DNA from: Oscillospiraceae bacterium
Lineage (GTDB): Bacteria; Bacillota; Clostridia; Oscillospirales; Ruminococcaceae
DNA length: 64,000 nucleotides
Reading direction: 5' to 3'
Assembly (NCBI GenBank): GCA_018110985.1
Contig: JAGAWT010000007.1
Coordinates: 29,830-93,829 of the forward strand
The notes beneath the pieces are model-generated. The model searched no databases. It was not told where the DNA came from and was given only the letters and a program-made list of their open reading frames with translations. The translations under genes were made by a program, and so were the position numbers. Positions 8,571 through 17,758 of this stretch are shown here, piece after piece; within the stretch, counting starts at the first letter, position 1, and the number at the start of each line of letters is the position of its first letter.

Positions 8571-8599
8571 TTGATTTTTACCCTTGTATGTAAGATAAT
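8571..8599 (+). promoter_or_regulatory. Promoter of the sugar ABC transporter operon
   Basis: TTGATT (8571-8576), 17-bp spacer, GATAAT (8594-8599), about 100 bp before the start of the binding-protein gene. Confidence 0.65.
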
Positions 8600-8701
8600 A
8601 TTAAGTGCAGGGGGTCGGCTAAAACCACCCAAAAGTAAATGCTTCGTATCCCGGATACGAAAAAGGTAAACAGAGAAGTTACCATGCAGGAGGAAAAGAC
8701 T

Positions 8702-10186
8702 ATGAACAAGAGAATTTTCAGCACGGTGTGCGGTGTGGTGCTGGCAGCATCACTCTTCACGGCTTGCGGCGGCACAGCACCCGCAGGCTCATCCGACAGC
8801 GGCAACGCAGGTGCGGCTGACAGCAATGCGAACGCAGGCAGCGATGCAGCGGCTCCCGCTGCGAGCAGCAGCGGATTCAAGCGTATAGCCGATATCGACG
8901 CTGCGGCTCTCAAGGGCACTTCCATCACCCTCTACACCCACGGCGGCAACAGAGTCCTGGGTGAGGAGAAGAAAGATGAGAACGGCAACACCTACCGTGA
9001 TGAATCCTACGCTTACATGAAGCACGTTGCCGAGAGATTTGAGGAAGAGTACGGCATCCATGTTGATCTTCAGGTAAATTCCACCGAGGACGATATCAGA
9101 CCTCTCCTCCAGACCAACGACCCCGGCATCGACATCTATACATCTCCCAACTGGAGCATTGAGGAATGGCAGCAGTATGCTATCCCTTACTGCACTCTTG
9201 ACGAGGCTAAGGAGCTTTACGGCGACTATGCCACCACCATGGTGAACGACGGTACCAATGTTTACTCCCTCATGCCCGCAAAGACCTACAACAACGCTGT
9301 TGTTTACAACGAGGAGACCATCAAGAAGGTGGGCTACGACAGCATCCCCACTACTCAGGCTGAGTTTGAGAACCTCTGCCAGGCTCTCCGTGATGCAGGC
9401 ATAGACCCCATCGCAATGCACAGAGTTGAGAACTGGCCTCTGTCCACCATCAACGATTTTGCAAACTATGTTGCAGGCTCTAATGATGCTTATCCTTCCA
9501 TGCTCAAGTCCGATGAGCCTTTCAGCGAGTCTCACCCCATGGGCAAGACCATAAGGATGTACACCGACTGGAAGTCCAGAGGCTTCTTTGAGGCTGATAC
9601 CTATACCGACTTCGGGGTTGCCATGGACGTTGTGGGCAACGGCAAGGCAGGTATGATGCTCTTCGGCGCATGGGTAGTTCCCCAGATCCAGGGCCGCTGC
9701 CCCGAGGGAACAGATCCCTCCGTTATCAAGTTCGCTCCCGCACCCGATTTCGGCAAGGGTCAGTATGTAATGGCTTCTGCTGCGGACGGCTACTCCATTT
9801 CCAAGGGCTGCGACAATGTTGACGCTGCAAGACTCTTCATAGAGTATATGTCCGAGGATGCACAGTATCTGGCAGACAGCGGCTACATCGCAAACAAGAA
9901 GGGCGTTGAGCCTATAGTTCCTCCTCTGTATGACATCATCGACAAGGCAGTTGAGGCAGGCACCTGCAAGGTACTTTACACCTACGCTACCGACCAGAAC
10001 TCCATCAACAACGAGAATGTCCTCACCGAGGCTAACCTCCTTGCAGATGTGAAGTATGCCGGCAACCTCTTCGACGCACTTGATGTTACCAAGCAGCCCG
10101 ACTGGTCAGCTTACGATGCACAGGTAGAAAAGCAGAACAAGGCTTATGTTGAGGCAAGAGAAGACCTTGGCGTTTCATGGCAGTGA
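8702..10186 (+). CDS. Carbohydrate ABC transporter substrate-binding lipoprotein
   Basis: 494 residues from the ATG preceded by AGGAGG, 8 nt upstream; an upstream in-frame start is less likely. Lipoprotein signal peptide (MNKRIFSTVCGVVLAASLF) with lipobox LFTAC, then an Ala/Gly/Ser/Asp linker and a family-1 extracellular solute-binding fold (GITLYTHGG-like start, GIDIYTSPNWS, MPAKTYNNAVVYNEE, GKAGMMLFGAWVVPQI). Such proteins bind oligosaccharides at the membrane surface for import. First gene of a three-gene transporter operon. Sugar not identifiable. Confidence 0.9.
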   Translation: MNKRIFSTVCGVVLAASLFTACGGTAPAGSSDSGNAGAADSNANAGSDAAAPAASSSGFKRIADIDAAALKGTSITLYTHGGNRVLGEEKKDENGNTYRDESYAYMKHVAERFEEEYGIHVDLQVNSTEDDIRPLLQTNDPGIDIYTSPNWSIEEWQQYAIPYCTLDEAKELYGDYATTMVNDGTNVYSLMPAKTYNNAVVYNEETIKKVGYDSIPTTQAEFENLCQALRDAGIDPIAMHRVENWPLSTINDFANYVAGSNDAYPSMLKSDEPFSESHPMGKTIRMYTDWKSRGFFEADTYTDFGVAMDVVGNGKAGMMLFGAWVVPQIQGRCPEGTDPSVIKFAPAPDFGKGQYVMASAADGYSISKGCDNVDAARLFIEYMSEDAQYLADSGYIANKKGVEPIVPPLYDIIDKAVEAGTCKVLYTYATDQNSINNENVLTEANLLADVKYAGNLFDALDVTKQPDWSAYDAQVEKQNKAYVEAREDLGVSWQ

Positions 10187-10239
10187 TGTCTCCGTGACCG
10201 GGAACTGCACAACAGATAAGATCTAAGCAGTACGCTCTT

Positions 10240-10265
10240 CGGGGTAAGAACAGGTTCTTACCCCG
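10240..10265 (+). promoter_or_regulatory. Intra-operon hairpin after the binding-protein gene
   Basis: Perfect 11-12-bp stem (CGGGGTAAGAAC / GTTCTTACCCCG) between the binding-protein and first permease genes, with no strong T-run after it. As in mal-type operons, it probably stabilises the upstream mRNA or partly terminates, giving more binding protein than permease. Confidence 0.65.
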
Positions 10266-10314
10266 TTTACTGCACCCGATAAACCGTTAATTTTAACTAC
10301 CAAAAGGATAAATT

Positions 10315-11172
10315 ATGAAAGAGAAAGACAGAACCAAGCTTATCTTCATAGCTTCCTTCCTTATCCTGCCCGTCCTGCATCTGATAATTTTCTCCTATGT
10401 TCCCATCATAGGAAACCTAATTGTCAGCTTCACGGACTGGAAAGGCTTCGGAGACATGAACTTTGTAGGCATCCGCAACTACAAACGACTCTTCACCAAC
10501 ACAGAGTACATCTCTATGTTCAAAAACTGCCTCTGGTACCTTCTTGCCGCCATACCCCAGCTGGTATTCGCCTTTTTCCTGGCGGTGGTGATAAACGGTA
10601 AGTTCAGAGGGCTCAACATTTTCAAGGGTATACTTATCCTCCCCTATCTCCTCAACGGAGTTATCGTATCCACTATTTTCATAATCTTCTTCCAGAACAG
10701 CGGTTCACTCAATGCTATTCTTGAGATGCTGCACCTGAACGGTCTCCAGCACAAATGGCTCCAGGACCTGAAGATAGTGAATCCCTCCATCGCATCCATC
10801 AGTATCTGGCGCTACTACGGAATGAACTTCATCATGTTCTTCGGGGCTCTGCAGAATATCCCCACGGAGCTGTATGAAGCCGCTGTTATCGACGGCTGCA
10901 CCAAGATGCAGGAGATACGCTACATTTCCATACCTTTTATAAAGAGAGTTCTCTTTATAAACATCATCCTCAGTATCTCCGGTTCCATCCAGGTATTTGA
11001 GATACCCTACATCATGCTCAACGGCTCCAACGGAACTCTTACCCCCGTTATCCAGATCCAGCAGAGTATGTACGACAACAGGGTCGGCTTTGCGGCAGCA
11101 CTTTCCGTGCTGGTATTCGTCATCGTTATGATAGTTATCACCGCCCAGCGACTGCTTGTCAAGGACGATTGA
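10315..11172 (+). CDS. Sugar ABC transporter permease (MalF/UgpA type)
   Basis: 285 residues, about six membrane helices. The cytoplasmic EAA loop reads ELYEAAVIDGCTKMQEIRYISIPFIK, which contacts the ATPase. The N-terminal helix starts near residue 9 (FIASFLILPVLHLIIFSY). It pairs with the next gene to form the channel. No ATP-binding gene is in the operon; a shared MsmK-like ATPase elsewhere is the usual solution in Firmicutes. Confidence 0.93.
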   Translation: MKEKDRTKLIFIASFLILPVLHLIIFSYVPIIGNLIVSFTDWKGFGDMNFVGIRNYKRLFTNTEYISMFKNCLWYLLAAIPQLVFAFFLAVVINGKFRGLNIFKGILILPYLLNGVIVSTIFIIFFQNSGSLNAILEMLHLNGLQHKWLQDLKIVNPSIASISIWRYYGMNFIMFFGALQNIPTELYEAAVIDGCTKMQEIRYISIPFIKRVLFINIILSISGSIQVFEIPYIMLNGSNGTLTPVIQIQQSMYDNRVGFAAALSVLVFVIVMIVITAQRLLVKDD

Positions 11173-11185
11173 GGGAGGCACACAT

Positions 11186-12016
11186 ATGATCTACGAAAGC
11201 ACTTTATACAAAATAGTAAGGTATGTGTTCCTTGTCCTGGCATCGGTCTTTGTACTTGTCCCCCTTGTCCCTCTTGTCTTCATGGCTTTCAAGAGCGGCA
11301 GGGAAATGCAGGAAACATCCGTTCTTACCCCTCCTTCAAACTGGCTCAATTTCTATAATTTCGGATATGCCATCGAAAAGGGACATCTGATCAAGGCGTT
11401 TATCATCACAGCCATTATCCTTGTCATATCCCTGACTATACAGATCCTTTTGACCTGCATGGTTTCCTATGTTCTCCACCGCTTTGATTTCAAGCTGAAA
11501 AAGGTGGTACGGACAGCCTTTACCCTTACCATGTTCATACCCGTCGTTGCGACCCAGACACTCATTTTCCGCATGATGCACGCTGTCAAGCTGGTAAACA
11601 CCATGTGGAGCGTTGTTATCCTCTATTCCGGAGTGGGCATAGTCGGGATATACATCATGCTAAACCTCCTCGACAATGTTACCCGTGAGATAGATGAGGC
11701 CGCATGGATAGACGGCGCTACCTTCCCCTACACCTTCTGGAACATCGTCTTCCCCCTTATGAAGCCCGGGTGCACGACCCTTCTCATCATCCAGGGCATC
11801 GCCCTCTACAACGATTTCTACATTCCCAACCTCTATCTCAACAGGGATGTACAGACCTTCACCATAGCCCTGTACAAGTTCTACGGCTCCATGTCCACGC
11901 CCTTTGAGATCGTTTCTGCGGCTATCATCATCGGCATGATACCCATCCTTATCGTATTCATCGCCCTCCAGAAATACATTTACAGCGGCATCGCAGCCGG
12001 CGCCGTAAAAATGTAG
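11186..12016 (+). CDS. Sugar ABC transporter permease (MalG/UgpE type)
   Basis: 276 residues starting at MIYEST, preceded by GAGGGAGG with 7-nt spacing; a longer in-frame start overlapping the upstream gene is less likely. Six helices and the EAA loop REIDEAAWIDGATFPYTFWNIVFPLMKP-type motif (E-A-A-x-x-D-G). Second half of the heterodimeric channel. The stop is followed by gtcggcacagccgacagcaa, resembling the repeats at 687-746. Confidence 0.93.
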   Translation: MIYESTLYKIVRYVFLVLASVFVLVPLVPLVFMAFKSGREMQETSVLTPPSNWLNFYNFGYAIEKGHLIKAFIITAIILVISLTIQILLTCMVSYVLHRFDFKLKKVVRTAFTLTMFIPVVATQTLIFRMMHAVKLVNTMWSVVILYSGVGIVGIYIMLNLLDNVTREIDEAAWIDGATFPYTFWNIVFPLMKPGCTTLLIIQGIALYNDFYIPNLYLNRDVQTFTIALYKFYGSMSTPFEIVSAAIIIGMIPILIVFIALQKYIYSGIAAGAVKM

Positions 12017-12090
12017 GTCGGCACAGCCGACAGCAATCGGGCAGCGCCCGCAGGCAGGGCATTGGATCAGCTTATCCTCCCCTTAATAAA

Positions 12091-12131
12091 CATACCGCAC
12101 AGCCATTTCTGCTGTGCGGTATGTTGCTTTT
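12091..12131. terminator. Bidirectional terminator
   Basis: Perfect 13-bp stem (12091-12103 / 12111-12123) followed by ttgcttttta on the plus side. It ends the sugar operon and the converging Tyr-rich protein gene. Confidence 0.85.
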
Positions 12132-12150
12132 TATGTATTGTTCTGCCTCC

Positions 12151-12576
12151 TTACCATGCAACATTTGAGATATCGTAGCCGTAGGAGATATAGTTACTGC
12201 CGCTGATTACGAAGTATCCTATATCATCGCTGTAATATACATATCTGCCGTAGCGGTCCGTACCCTTATATACTGTGATGCAGAAGTCCCATCCGAGATA
12301 GATGTAGGAGTCTCCGCCGTTGTAGGAATAATATCCGATCACGGGGTCGTAGAAGATGCTGCCGTAGAACTCATCCTCGCCCTTGTACTTTACATTTTTA
12401 TGTCTGTAATAATATCCGTAGCAGTCTTCATAATAGATCGTGTAGTCATTCGAGTTATCATAGGATATGTCTCCGTATTGATCTATATAAACAGCAGCAC
12501 CTGCTGTGGAAATTATCGCTGCGGATGCCGCAACTGCTGCTATACCCGCTGTAAGAGCCTTTATCGTGTTTTTCAT
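12151..12576 (-). CDS. Secreted Tyr-rich small protein, unknown function
   Basis: 141 residues from the ATG with GGAGG about 7 nt upstream. A clear signal peptide (KNTIKALTAGIAAVAASAAI, cleavage near AGA-AVY) is followed by a mature part of about 110 residues extremely rich in Tyr, Asp and Gly. It contains weak repeats of the type Y-x-Y-x-D and G-Y-Y-x-Y. No catalytic motif is seen. Composition suggests a cell-surface or carbohydrate-contacting beta-rich protein, but this is inference. Confidence 0.75.
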   Translation of the reverse strand: MKNTIKALTAGIAAVAASAAIISTAGAAVYIDQYGDISYDNSNDYTIYYEDCYGYYYRHKNVKYKGEDEFYGSIFYDPVIGYYSYNGGDSYIYLGWDFCITVYKGTDRYGRYVYYSDDIGYFVISGSNYISYGYDISNVAW

Positions 12577-12809
12577 ATTTTTTCCTCCGATTTGTTTTTT
12601 GTTTTCCTTTCGGTGATTCAAATATTACCATAAACACGCAGTATATTCAATATCCAATATGTCCGTGATCTGTAGCGAATACGACACCTGACCGGTCTTG
12701 TGTAGCTTAGCTTACGAAAAACGGTGAAATTGTCGGCAGTAAGTGCTGACAGACACTTTGCTGCCTCTATTCCTTAGTTTTGCGTGATGCTCCGTGAGTG
12801 CAGAAGGAG

Positions 12810-12841
12810 CCCCTGCAAACAGCCGTTGCCGTTTGCAGGGG
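12810..12841. other. Long intergenic region with an 11-bp hairpin
   Basis: The stretch 12577-12973 has no convincing gene. Its main structure is a perfect 11-bp inverted repeat (CCCCTGCAAAC / GTTTGCAGGGG, 10-nt loop) without a T-run. I saw no clear promoter. Confidence 0.5.
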
Positions 12842-12927
12842 CACAGTGTTGGGAACGAATATCAGATGCGTTTATTTTTGAAAATGTCTTACAGGGAACA
12901 ATCACATGGATATAGCATGGGAGTAAC

Positions 12928-12974
12928 GGGTCGCAGTCGGTCGTACCGACGGGGTCGCAGTCGGTCGTACCGAC
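12928..12974. repeat. Two exact tandem copies of a 23-bp unit at a gene end
   Basis: GGGTCGCAGTCGGTCGTACC-type unit at 12928-12950 and 12952-12974 (23 identical bases each, one base between). The second copy runs into the stop codon of the minus-strand ABC ATPase gene (12974-12976). Confidence 0.85.
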
Positions 12975-13663
12975 TAATAATCGCCTGCAAACTCCTGCGC
13001 TCTTTCAGGGGGTATCAGAAGGGCTGCGCCTTTTTCTATGTGAAGCACCTTTGAAGCCGTTCTTGCCGCATTTACTGCAAAATGGGTGGAATATACGATG
13101 ATCCTGCCCTCTGCCGCCAGCTCTTTGAGGCACTCGCAAAGCCTCCTGCGGTTTTTTGAGTCAAGGCTTGCCTCGGGCTCGTCAAGTACGACCAGATCCG
13201 GCTCGGACACCAGCGCCCGTGCGATGCACACCAGCCTGTATTCACCGCCGCTTATGCGGTCGCAGGCAGTTCCTGCGAGATCCTTTATCCCCATCCTTTC
13301 AAGTGCGGACAAAGCCAGGTCACGATCCTTTTGGGTTGGAGAGGAGAGCTTCCCCAGAAAAGGGGCTCGCCCCAGGACCACGGCATCAAGGCAGGAAAGG
13401 GGCAGGGGAGAGGCGGAAAGCTGCGCAACAAAGGAAATGCGGGGGATGCCGTCCCCCGTGAGCTCCCTTTCTCCCGAAAGGGGTGCAGCGGCTCCCGAAA
13501 GGCATCTCAGAAGGGTGCTCTTTCCGCTGCCGTTGTCTCCCGTGACCGCCAGTATGTCTCCGCTTTCAAGCTCGAAGGAAACGCCCCGGAGTATCTCCTT
13601 TACTGCACCTTTTTTATCACTGTAGCCACAGGAAAGGTCTTTTGCTGTCAGTTTTCTATCCAT
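12974..13663 (-). CDS. FepC-type ABC transporter ATP-binding protein
   Basis: 229 residues. Walker A GDNGSGKST, Q-loop SFVAQLS, signature ISGGEYRLVCIARAL, Walker B LVVLDEPEASLD, H-loop YSTH. It powers uptake of iron-siderophore, haem or cobalamin together with the FecCD-type permease whose gene overlaps its start by 8 bp. No substrate-binding protein gene is adjacent, so the substrate is open. Confidence 0.92.
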   Translation of the reverse strand: MDRKLTAKDLSCGYSDKKGAVKEILRGVSFELESGDILAVTGDNGSGKSTLLRCLSGAAAPLSGERELTGDGIPRISFVAQLSASPLPLSCLDAVVLGRAPFLGKLSSPTQKDRDLALSALERMGIKDLAGTACDRISGGEYRLVCIARALVSEPDLVVLDEPEASLDSKNRRRLCECLKELAAEGRIIVYSTHFAVNAARTASKVLHIEKGAALLIPPERAQEFAGDY

Positions 13664-14630
13664 TGCTTCTCATTTTCCCCAGTATCAGCAGGAACACGGG
13701 GGCTCCCGCCAGGGCGGTTATCACGGAAAGGGGTATCTCCGAAGCGGTAAGGCAGCGGGCAAGGGTATCTGCCAGTATCATCATGCCGCCTCCCGCAAAG
13801 AGGGATGCGGGGATGACGGCAGAGTTGTCCGCACCCCAAAGGGCTCTCACCATATGAGGCACCAGAAGACCTACCCAGCCTACAAGACCGCACATTGACA
13901 CCACAGCCGCCGATACCAGTGACACACACAGCATAACAACGGCTCTCAGGATGTGGGGGCGCTCTCCCATGGCTCTGCATTCCTCATCCGGCAGCATCAG
14001 CAGGTTTATCCTCCACCGCAGAAGGATGAGCACGCCCGCACCTAATATTATAAAGGGGGCTCCTGCGGCTATGGTGCGGACATTTGCCCTTGCCATGCTC
14101 CCCATGAGCCAGAAGGTGATGGCGGGCAGCTCGTCCATGGGATCCGCTATGTACTTTACAGCCGACACCAGAGCATTGAAAACGCTTGATATGACCATCC
14201 CCAGCAGCACCGTTCCCATGATGCTCCTTTTTTTTATCCCGCTTATCATAACGGGGATGCACACCGCCACGCCGAAGGCAAGGGCGGAAAGCTGGACTCC
14301 CCCCGCACCTGCCCCCATGAGCATTGCCAGTGCTGCACCGAAGGAGGCGGCAGAGGAGATGCCTATGGTATCCGGGGCTGCCAGAGGATTAAAAAAAAGG
14401 CTCTGCATGGACACCCCTGCCACAGACAGTCCGCCGCCCGCCAAAAAGGCCAGTACCATACGGGGCAGTCGGATATTGAAGACTACGGTGCGTACCGCCT
14501 TTTCGGCATCCCCGCCGGAAAGGAGCTCCCACAGATCGGACAGGGTGACGGTGTACCGCCCCACGCAGAGGGAGAACACTCCCACTGCCAGCGGGAACAG
14601 CACAAGAAGAAGGTTCTTTAACTTTTTCAT
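13656..14630 (-). CDS. FecCD-family (BtuC-like) ABC transporter permease
   Basis: About 324 residues from the start MKKLKNLLL, preferred over a longer frame overlapping nrdR, although neither start has a strong ribosome site. Around ten membrane helices. Family motifs are RLPRMVLAFLAGGGLSVAGV, NPLAAPDTIGISSAASFGAALA, and GLVGWVGLLVPHMVR at the C-terminal cytoplasmic loop that docks the ATPase. Imports iron chelates, haem or B12. Confidence 0.92.
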   Translation of the reverse strand: MKKLKNLLLVLFPLAVGVFSLCVGRYTVTLSDLWELLSGGDAEKAVRTVVFNIRLPRMVLAFLAGGGLSVAGVSMQSLFFNPLAAPDTIGISSAASFGAALAMLMGAGAGGVQLSALAFGVAVCIPVMISGIKKRSIMGTVLLGMVISSVFNALVSAVKYIADPMDELPAITFWLMGSMARANVRTIAAGAPFIILGAGVLILLRWRINLLMLPDEECRAMGERPHILRAVVMLCVSLVSAAVVSMCGLVGWVGLLVPHMVRALWGADNSAVIPASLFAGGGMMILADTLARCLTASEIPLSVITALAGAPVFLLILGKMRSNG

Positions 14631-14647
14631 AATACACGGATAAAATC

Positions 14648-14676
14648 TTGACAAAAAAGTTCGGATATGATAGAAT
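14648..14676 (+). promoter_or_regulatory. Strong promoter-like sequence pointing antisense into nrdR
   Basis: TTGACA (14648-14653), exactly 17 bp, TAGAAT (14671-14676) on the plus strand. Transcription from it would run antisense through nrdR. No plus-strand gene lies directly downstream until 15244. Could be fortuitous. Confidence 0.5.
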
Positions 14677-14688
14677 GTAAAACAGGCG

Positions 14689-15144
14689 TTACTTTTTCTG
14701 CACATCATCTGTGCGGAGGAGCTCTATGGTCTCAAGGAAACGCTCAACGCTGTCAAATTCCTTGTTTACGGACGCAAAGCGCACATAGGCGACGCTGTCC
14801 AGCTTTTTCAGCTTTTCAAGGGCTATGTCGCTTATCTGGGCTGTGGAGATCTGACCCATGGGAAAAGCAAGGCTTTCTATCTCATCAGCGATCCTCACTA
14901 TCTCCTGACCGGAGACAGGACGCTTTTTCACCGCAAAGGACAGCCCTCTTATGAGTTTTGCCTTGTCAAAGGGCTCGTAGGTGTTGTTCTTTTTCAGCAC
15001 CAGAAGCTCGGGCCGCTCAATGCTCTCATAGGTGGTAAAGCGTTTGCCGCAGACTGTGCATATCCTCCTGCGGCGCTGCTTGCCCTCGTTGAATCTGGAA
15101 TCTATGACCTTTGTATCCTCGTAATCGCAGTACGGACAGCGCAT
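14689..15144 (-). CDS. nrdR: Transcriptional repressor NrdR
   Basis: 151 residues from MRCPYC, preceded by AAGGGAG. N-terminal zinc ribbon (CPYC ... CTVCGKRF) then an ATP-cone domain (ELLVLKKNNTYEPFDKAKL...). NrdR senses (d)ATP and represses ribonucleotide reductase genes; none is in this window. Preceding in-frame residues lack a plausible ribosome site. Confidence 0.96.
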   Translation of the reverse strand: MRCPYCDYEDTKVIDSRFNEGKQRRRRICTVCGKRFTTYESIERPELLVLKKNNTYEPFDKAKLIRGLSFAVKKRPVSGQEIVRIADEIESLAFPMGQISTAQISDIALEKLKKLDSVAYVRFASVNKEFDSVERFLETIELLRTDDVQKK

Positions 15145-15243
15145 GATCTGTTCTCCCTTCTGTATTCCGTAGATGTCCCGTATTATGATTATAAGGCAAA
15201 AATCAATAAATGTCAAGCGGTTATCCTACCGCAGGAGCTGCAT

Positions 15244-16146
15244 ATGAAAACTAACGGCGTAAAAATTTTCGCCTGCTATACCATAGTCCTGTTTCTGTGC
15301 GTGCTGGGGCTGTCAAAGCTCTTTGTGAAGGCTGCTCCCGCCGCTGAGCCCCCGGTCGTGTCCGAACCTGCAGATGTTGTGGCGGAGCCGGAGGTAAAGG
15401 AGATCCTCCCCGAAAAGGATCCCCCCGAGGCGGACAATACATGGGCTGTGTTCCTTGTCAACCAGAAGAACGGTCTCCCCGCCGATTACGGCGATAACCT
15501 TGAAACTGCACTGGTATATGAATCCTACAGGGATTACTATATGGATGCAAGAGTGCAGAAGTATGTGACACAGATGTTTGAGGATGCCCAGGAAGCAGGC
15601 ATAGACCTGGTAATGGTCTCCGCATACAGAGATGTGGAACAGCAGGAGAGGAATTTCCGCAGCAGTGTGCAGGACCGCATAGACAACAGGGGCATGACCG
15701 AGGAAGAAGCCTACGAGGACACTCTTTCCGAGGTGGCGCCCGCAGGTCACAGCGAGCACAACAGCGGTCTTGCGGCAGATATAATGGTATCCTACATGAC
15801 CGATATGTCCGATGACGGCTTCAAGGACACCGAAGCCTATGAATGGCTGAAGGAGCACTGTGCGGACTACGGCTTTGTGGTTCGCTACCCGGAGGGGAAG
15901 ACCCGTGTCACGGGCTACAAGTTTGAGCCCTGGCACTACCGCTTTGTGGGAAAGTATTATGCAAGGTACATGACCGAAAAGGGCATAACTCTGGAGGAGC
16001 TCTTTGAAGAAAAGCACTGGCTGGACGAAGAGGGCAGAGCCATATACCACAACTTCACCGACACTGCGGAAGGACCCGCAGCGGAAAGCACTGTCACCGA
16101 AAACACGGGTGAAGAGGATCCCGAAAGATCATCCGACGATATATAA
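15244..16146 (+). CDS. VanY/LAS-family D-Ala-D-Ala carboxypeptidase-like protein
   Basis: 300 residues. N-terminal membrane anchor ([20 protein letters not shown]), a Pro/Glu-rich linker, then a LAS peptidase domain (about 75-265). Zinc and catalytic motifs: SAYRDVEQQ, the S-x-H-x-x-G-x-A-x-D signature as [10 protein letters not shown], and EPWHYRFVG. Removes or cleaves D-Ala in peptidoglycan stems outside the cell. The C-terminal tail of about 35 residues is low-complexity and acidic. Next gene is glyA, 35 bp downstream. Confidence 0.9.
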   Translation: MKTNGVKIFACYTIVLFLCVLGLSKLFVKAAPAAEPPVVSEPADVVAEPEVKEILPEKDPPEADNTWAVFLVNQKNGLPADYGDNLETALVYESYRDYYMDARVQKYVTQMFEDAQEAGIDLVMVSAYRDVEQQERNFRSSVQDRIDNRGMTEEEAYEDTLSEVAPAGHSEHNSGLAADIMVSYMTDMSDDGFKDTEAYEWLKEHCADYGFVVRYPEGKTRVTGYKFEPWHYRFVGKYYARYMTEKGITLEELFEEKHWLDEEGRAIYHNFTDTAEGPAAESTVTENTGEEDPERSSDDI

Positions 16147-16181
16147 ATCAAAACAGATCATCAAAAAAGGAGAAGATCAAA

Positions 16182-17435
16182 ATGTACGAAAACATCATTG
16201 ACACCATCGGCTTTATCAAGGGCGTTGACAAGGAAGTGGGGGATGCCATGGCTCTTGAGCTTGCAAGGCAGAAAAGGAACCTGGAGCTCATCGCCAGCGA
16301 GAATATCGTTTCTCCCGCAGTAATGGCTGCCATGGGCAGCGTCCTCACCAACAAGTATGCCGAGGGCTATCCCGGAAAGCGCTACTACGGCGGATGTGTG
16401 GATGTGGACATAGTGGAGAACATAGCCATAGACCGTGCAAAGAAGCTCTTCGGTGCAAAGTTCGCCAATGTACAGCCCCATTCCGGAGCACAGGCAAACA
16501 CGGCAGTGTACTTCTCTCTCCTGCAGCCGGGTGATACGGTAATGGGCATGAGCCTTGCAAACGGCGGTCACCTGACCCACGGCTCACCCGTGAACATTTC
16601 CGGAAAGTACTTCAATTTCGTTTCCTACGGTCTGGGTGCCGATGAAAAGATGGACTACGACGAGATCGAGAAGATGGCAAAGGAGAACAAGCCCAAGCTG
16701 ATAGTTGCAGGTGCTTCCGCTTATCCCCGTGTAATAGATTTTGAGAGACTGGCAGATATCGCCCACAGCGTTGGCGCTCTCCTTATGGTGGATATGGCTC
16801 ATATCGCAGGTCTTGTGGCAGCGGGCGTGCATCCCTCTCCCGTGCCCTATGCGGATATCACCACCACCACCACCCACAAGACCCTCAGAGGACCCAGAGG
16901 CGGTCTTATCCTCACCAATGACGAGGAGCTGGCAAAGGGCATAAACAAGGCTATATTCCCCGGCACACAGGGCGGCCCTCTCATGCATGTCATAGCTGCA
17001 AAGGCTGTTTGCTTCGGCGAGGCTCTCAAGCCCGAATTCAAGGAATACGGCAAAAAGGTTGTAGAGAATGCCCAGGCTCTTGCAAAGGGACTTCTCAGCC
17101 GTGGATTCAATCTGGTCTCCGGCGGCACGGACAATCACCTCATGCTTGTGGATCTTCGTCCCTTCGACATCACAGGCAAGGAATTCGAGCACAGGCTGGA
17201 TGAGGTGTATATCACCGTCAACAAGAATGCTATACCCAACGATCCTCAGAAGCCTTTCGTTACGAGCGGCATCAGAGTAGGTACTCCTGCTGTCACCACA
17301 AGAGGCCTTGACACCTCCGACATGGACAAGATAGCAGAGTTCATGTACCTCACCGCCAAGGATTTTGAAAACTCAGCCGATGCCATCCGTGCAGGCGTGG
17401 AAGAGATTTGCAAGGCTCATCCCCTCTATGAGTGA
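16182..17435 (+). CDS. glyA: Serine hydroxymethyltransferase
   Basis: 417 residues, full length. PLP enzyme interconverting serine and glycine with tetrahydrofolate as one-carbon acceptor. Recognised by [35 protein letters not shown] and the PLP-lysine motif [20 protein letters not shown] precedes the start. Followed by a terminator. Confidence 0.98.
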   Translation: MYENIIDTIGFIKGVDKEVGDAMALELARQKRNLELIASENIVSPAVMAAMGSVLTNKYAEGYPGKRYYGGCVDVDIVENIAIDRAKKLFGAKFANVQPHSGAQANTAVYFSLLQPGDTVMGMSLANGGHLTHGSPVNISGKYFNFVSYGLGADEKMDYDEIEKMAKENKPKLIVAGASAYPRVIDFERLADIAHSVGALLMVDMAHIAGLVAAGVHPSPVPYADITTTTTHKTLRGPRGGLILTNDEELAKGINKAIFPGTQGGPLMHVIAAKAVCFGEALKPEFKEYGKKVVENAQALAKGLLSRGFNLVSGGTDNHLMLVDLRPFDITGKEFEHRLDEVYITVNKNAIPNDPQKPFVTSGIRVGTPAVTTRGLDTSDMDKIAEFMYLTAKDFENSADAIRAGVEEICKAHPLYE

Positions 17436-17457
17436 TAAAGATATCAGATGATAACTC

Positions 17458-17507
17458 AGCCGTCCCTGCTGCAGCCTTGTCGGTTCGTAACAGGGACAGC
17501 TTTTTTG
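17458..17507 (+). terminator. Terminator after glyA
   Basis: Stem AGCCGTCCCTG / CAGGGACAGCT (17458-17468 / 17491-17501) with one mismatch and a run of six T. Confidence 0.75.
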
Positions 17508-17542
17508 CCGTGGTAAAACAGATACAGTTCATTGGGGGTGTA

Positions 17543-17754
17543 ATACTGATCCGTCCCCCGATGCACAGACGATCTACAAGCTTCATACTAATTCTTCCTC
17601 GATGTATAGACGATCTCCAAGCCTCAAATCCCTTATATTCAAGCATTTGCGGCTTGTTTCTTGTCTATGCATCGGTCAGAGATTAGTATCAGATTCCTTA
17701 TGCCCAAGCATTTTGCGGCTTGTTTCTTGTCTGTACATCGGTCAGGGTCAGCAT
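17543..17754 (+). repeat. Copy of the 105-bp hairpin repeat, split by a second copy
   Basis: Left part 17543-17584 (atactgatccgtcccccgat...) and right part 17690-17754 (...gtctgtacatcggtcaggg) together form one full element of about 107 bp. It is interrupted by an intact copy at 17585-17689. The right end lies 4 bp before the ATG of the next gene, and its AGGG (17743-17746) may serve as that gene's ribosome site. Confidence 0.85.
17585..17689 (+). repeat. Intact 105-bp hairpin repeat nested in another copy
   Basis: Exactly the same length (105 bp) as the copy at 38973-39077 and nearly identical inside. Ends are atactaat ... attagtat: both termini carry a matched change relative to atactgat ... 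atcagtat, so the terminal pairing is kept. The inner arms CAAGCC..AAAT / ATTT..GGCTTG also pair, so the element can fold into one long hairpin. Confidence 0.85.
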
Positions 17755-17758
17755 AAAA

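Noticed and set aside
12794..13054. Plus-strand frame in the 12.6-13.0 kb gap
   Set aside because: Runs through the tandem repeats and into the ABC ATPase gene; product is Arg/Ser-rich with no ribosome site.
17543..17754. CRISPR array
   Set aside because: The repeats are two nested inverted-repeat elements, not regularly spaced direct repeats with unique spacers.
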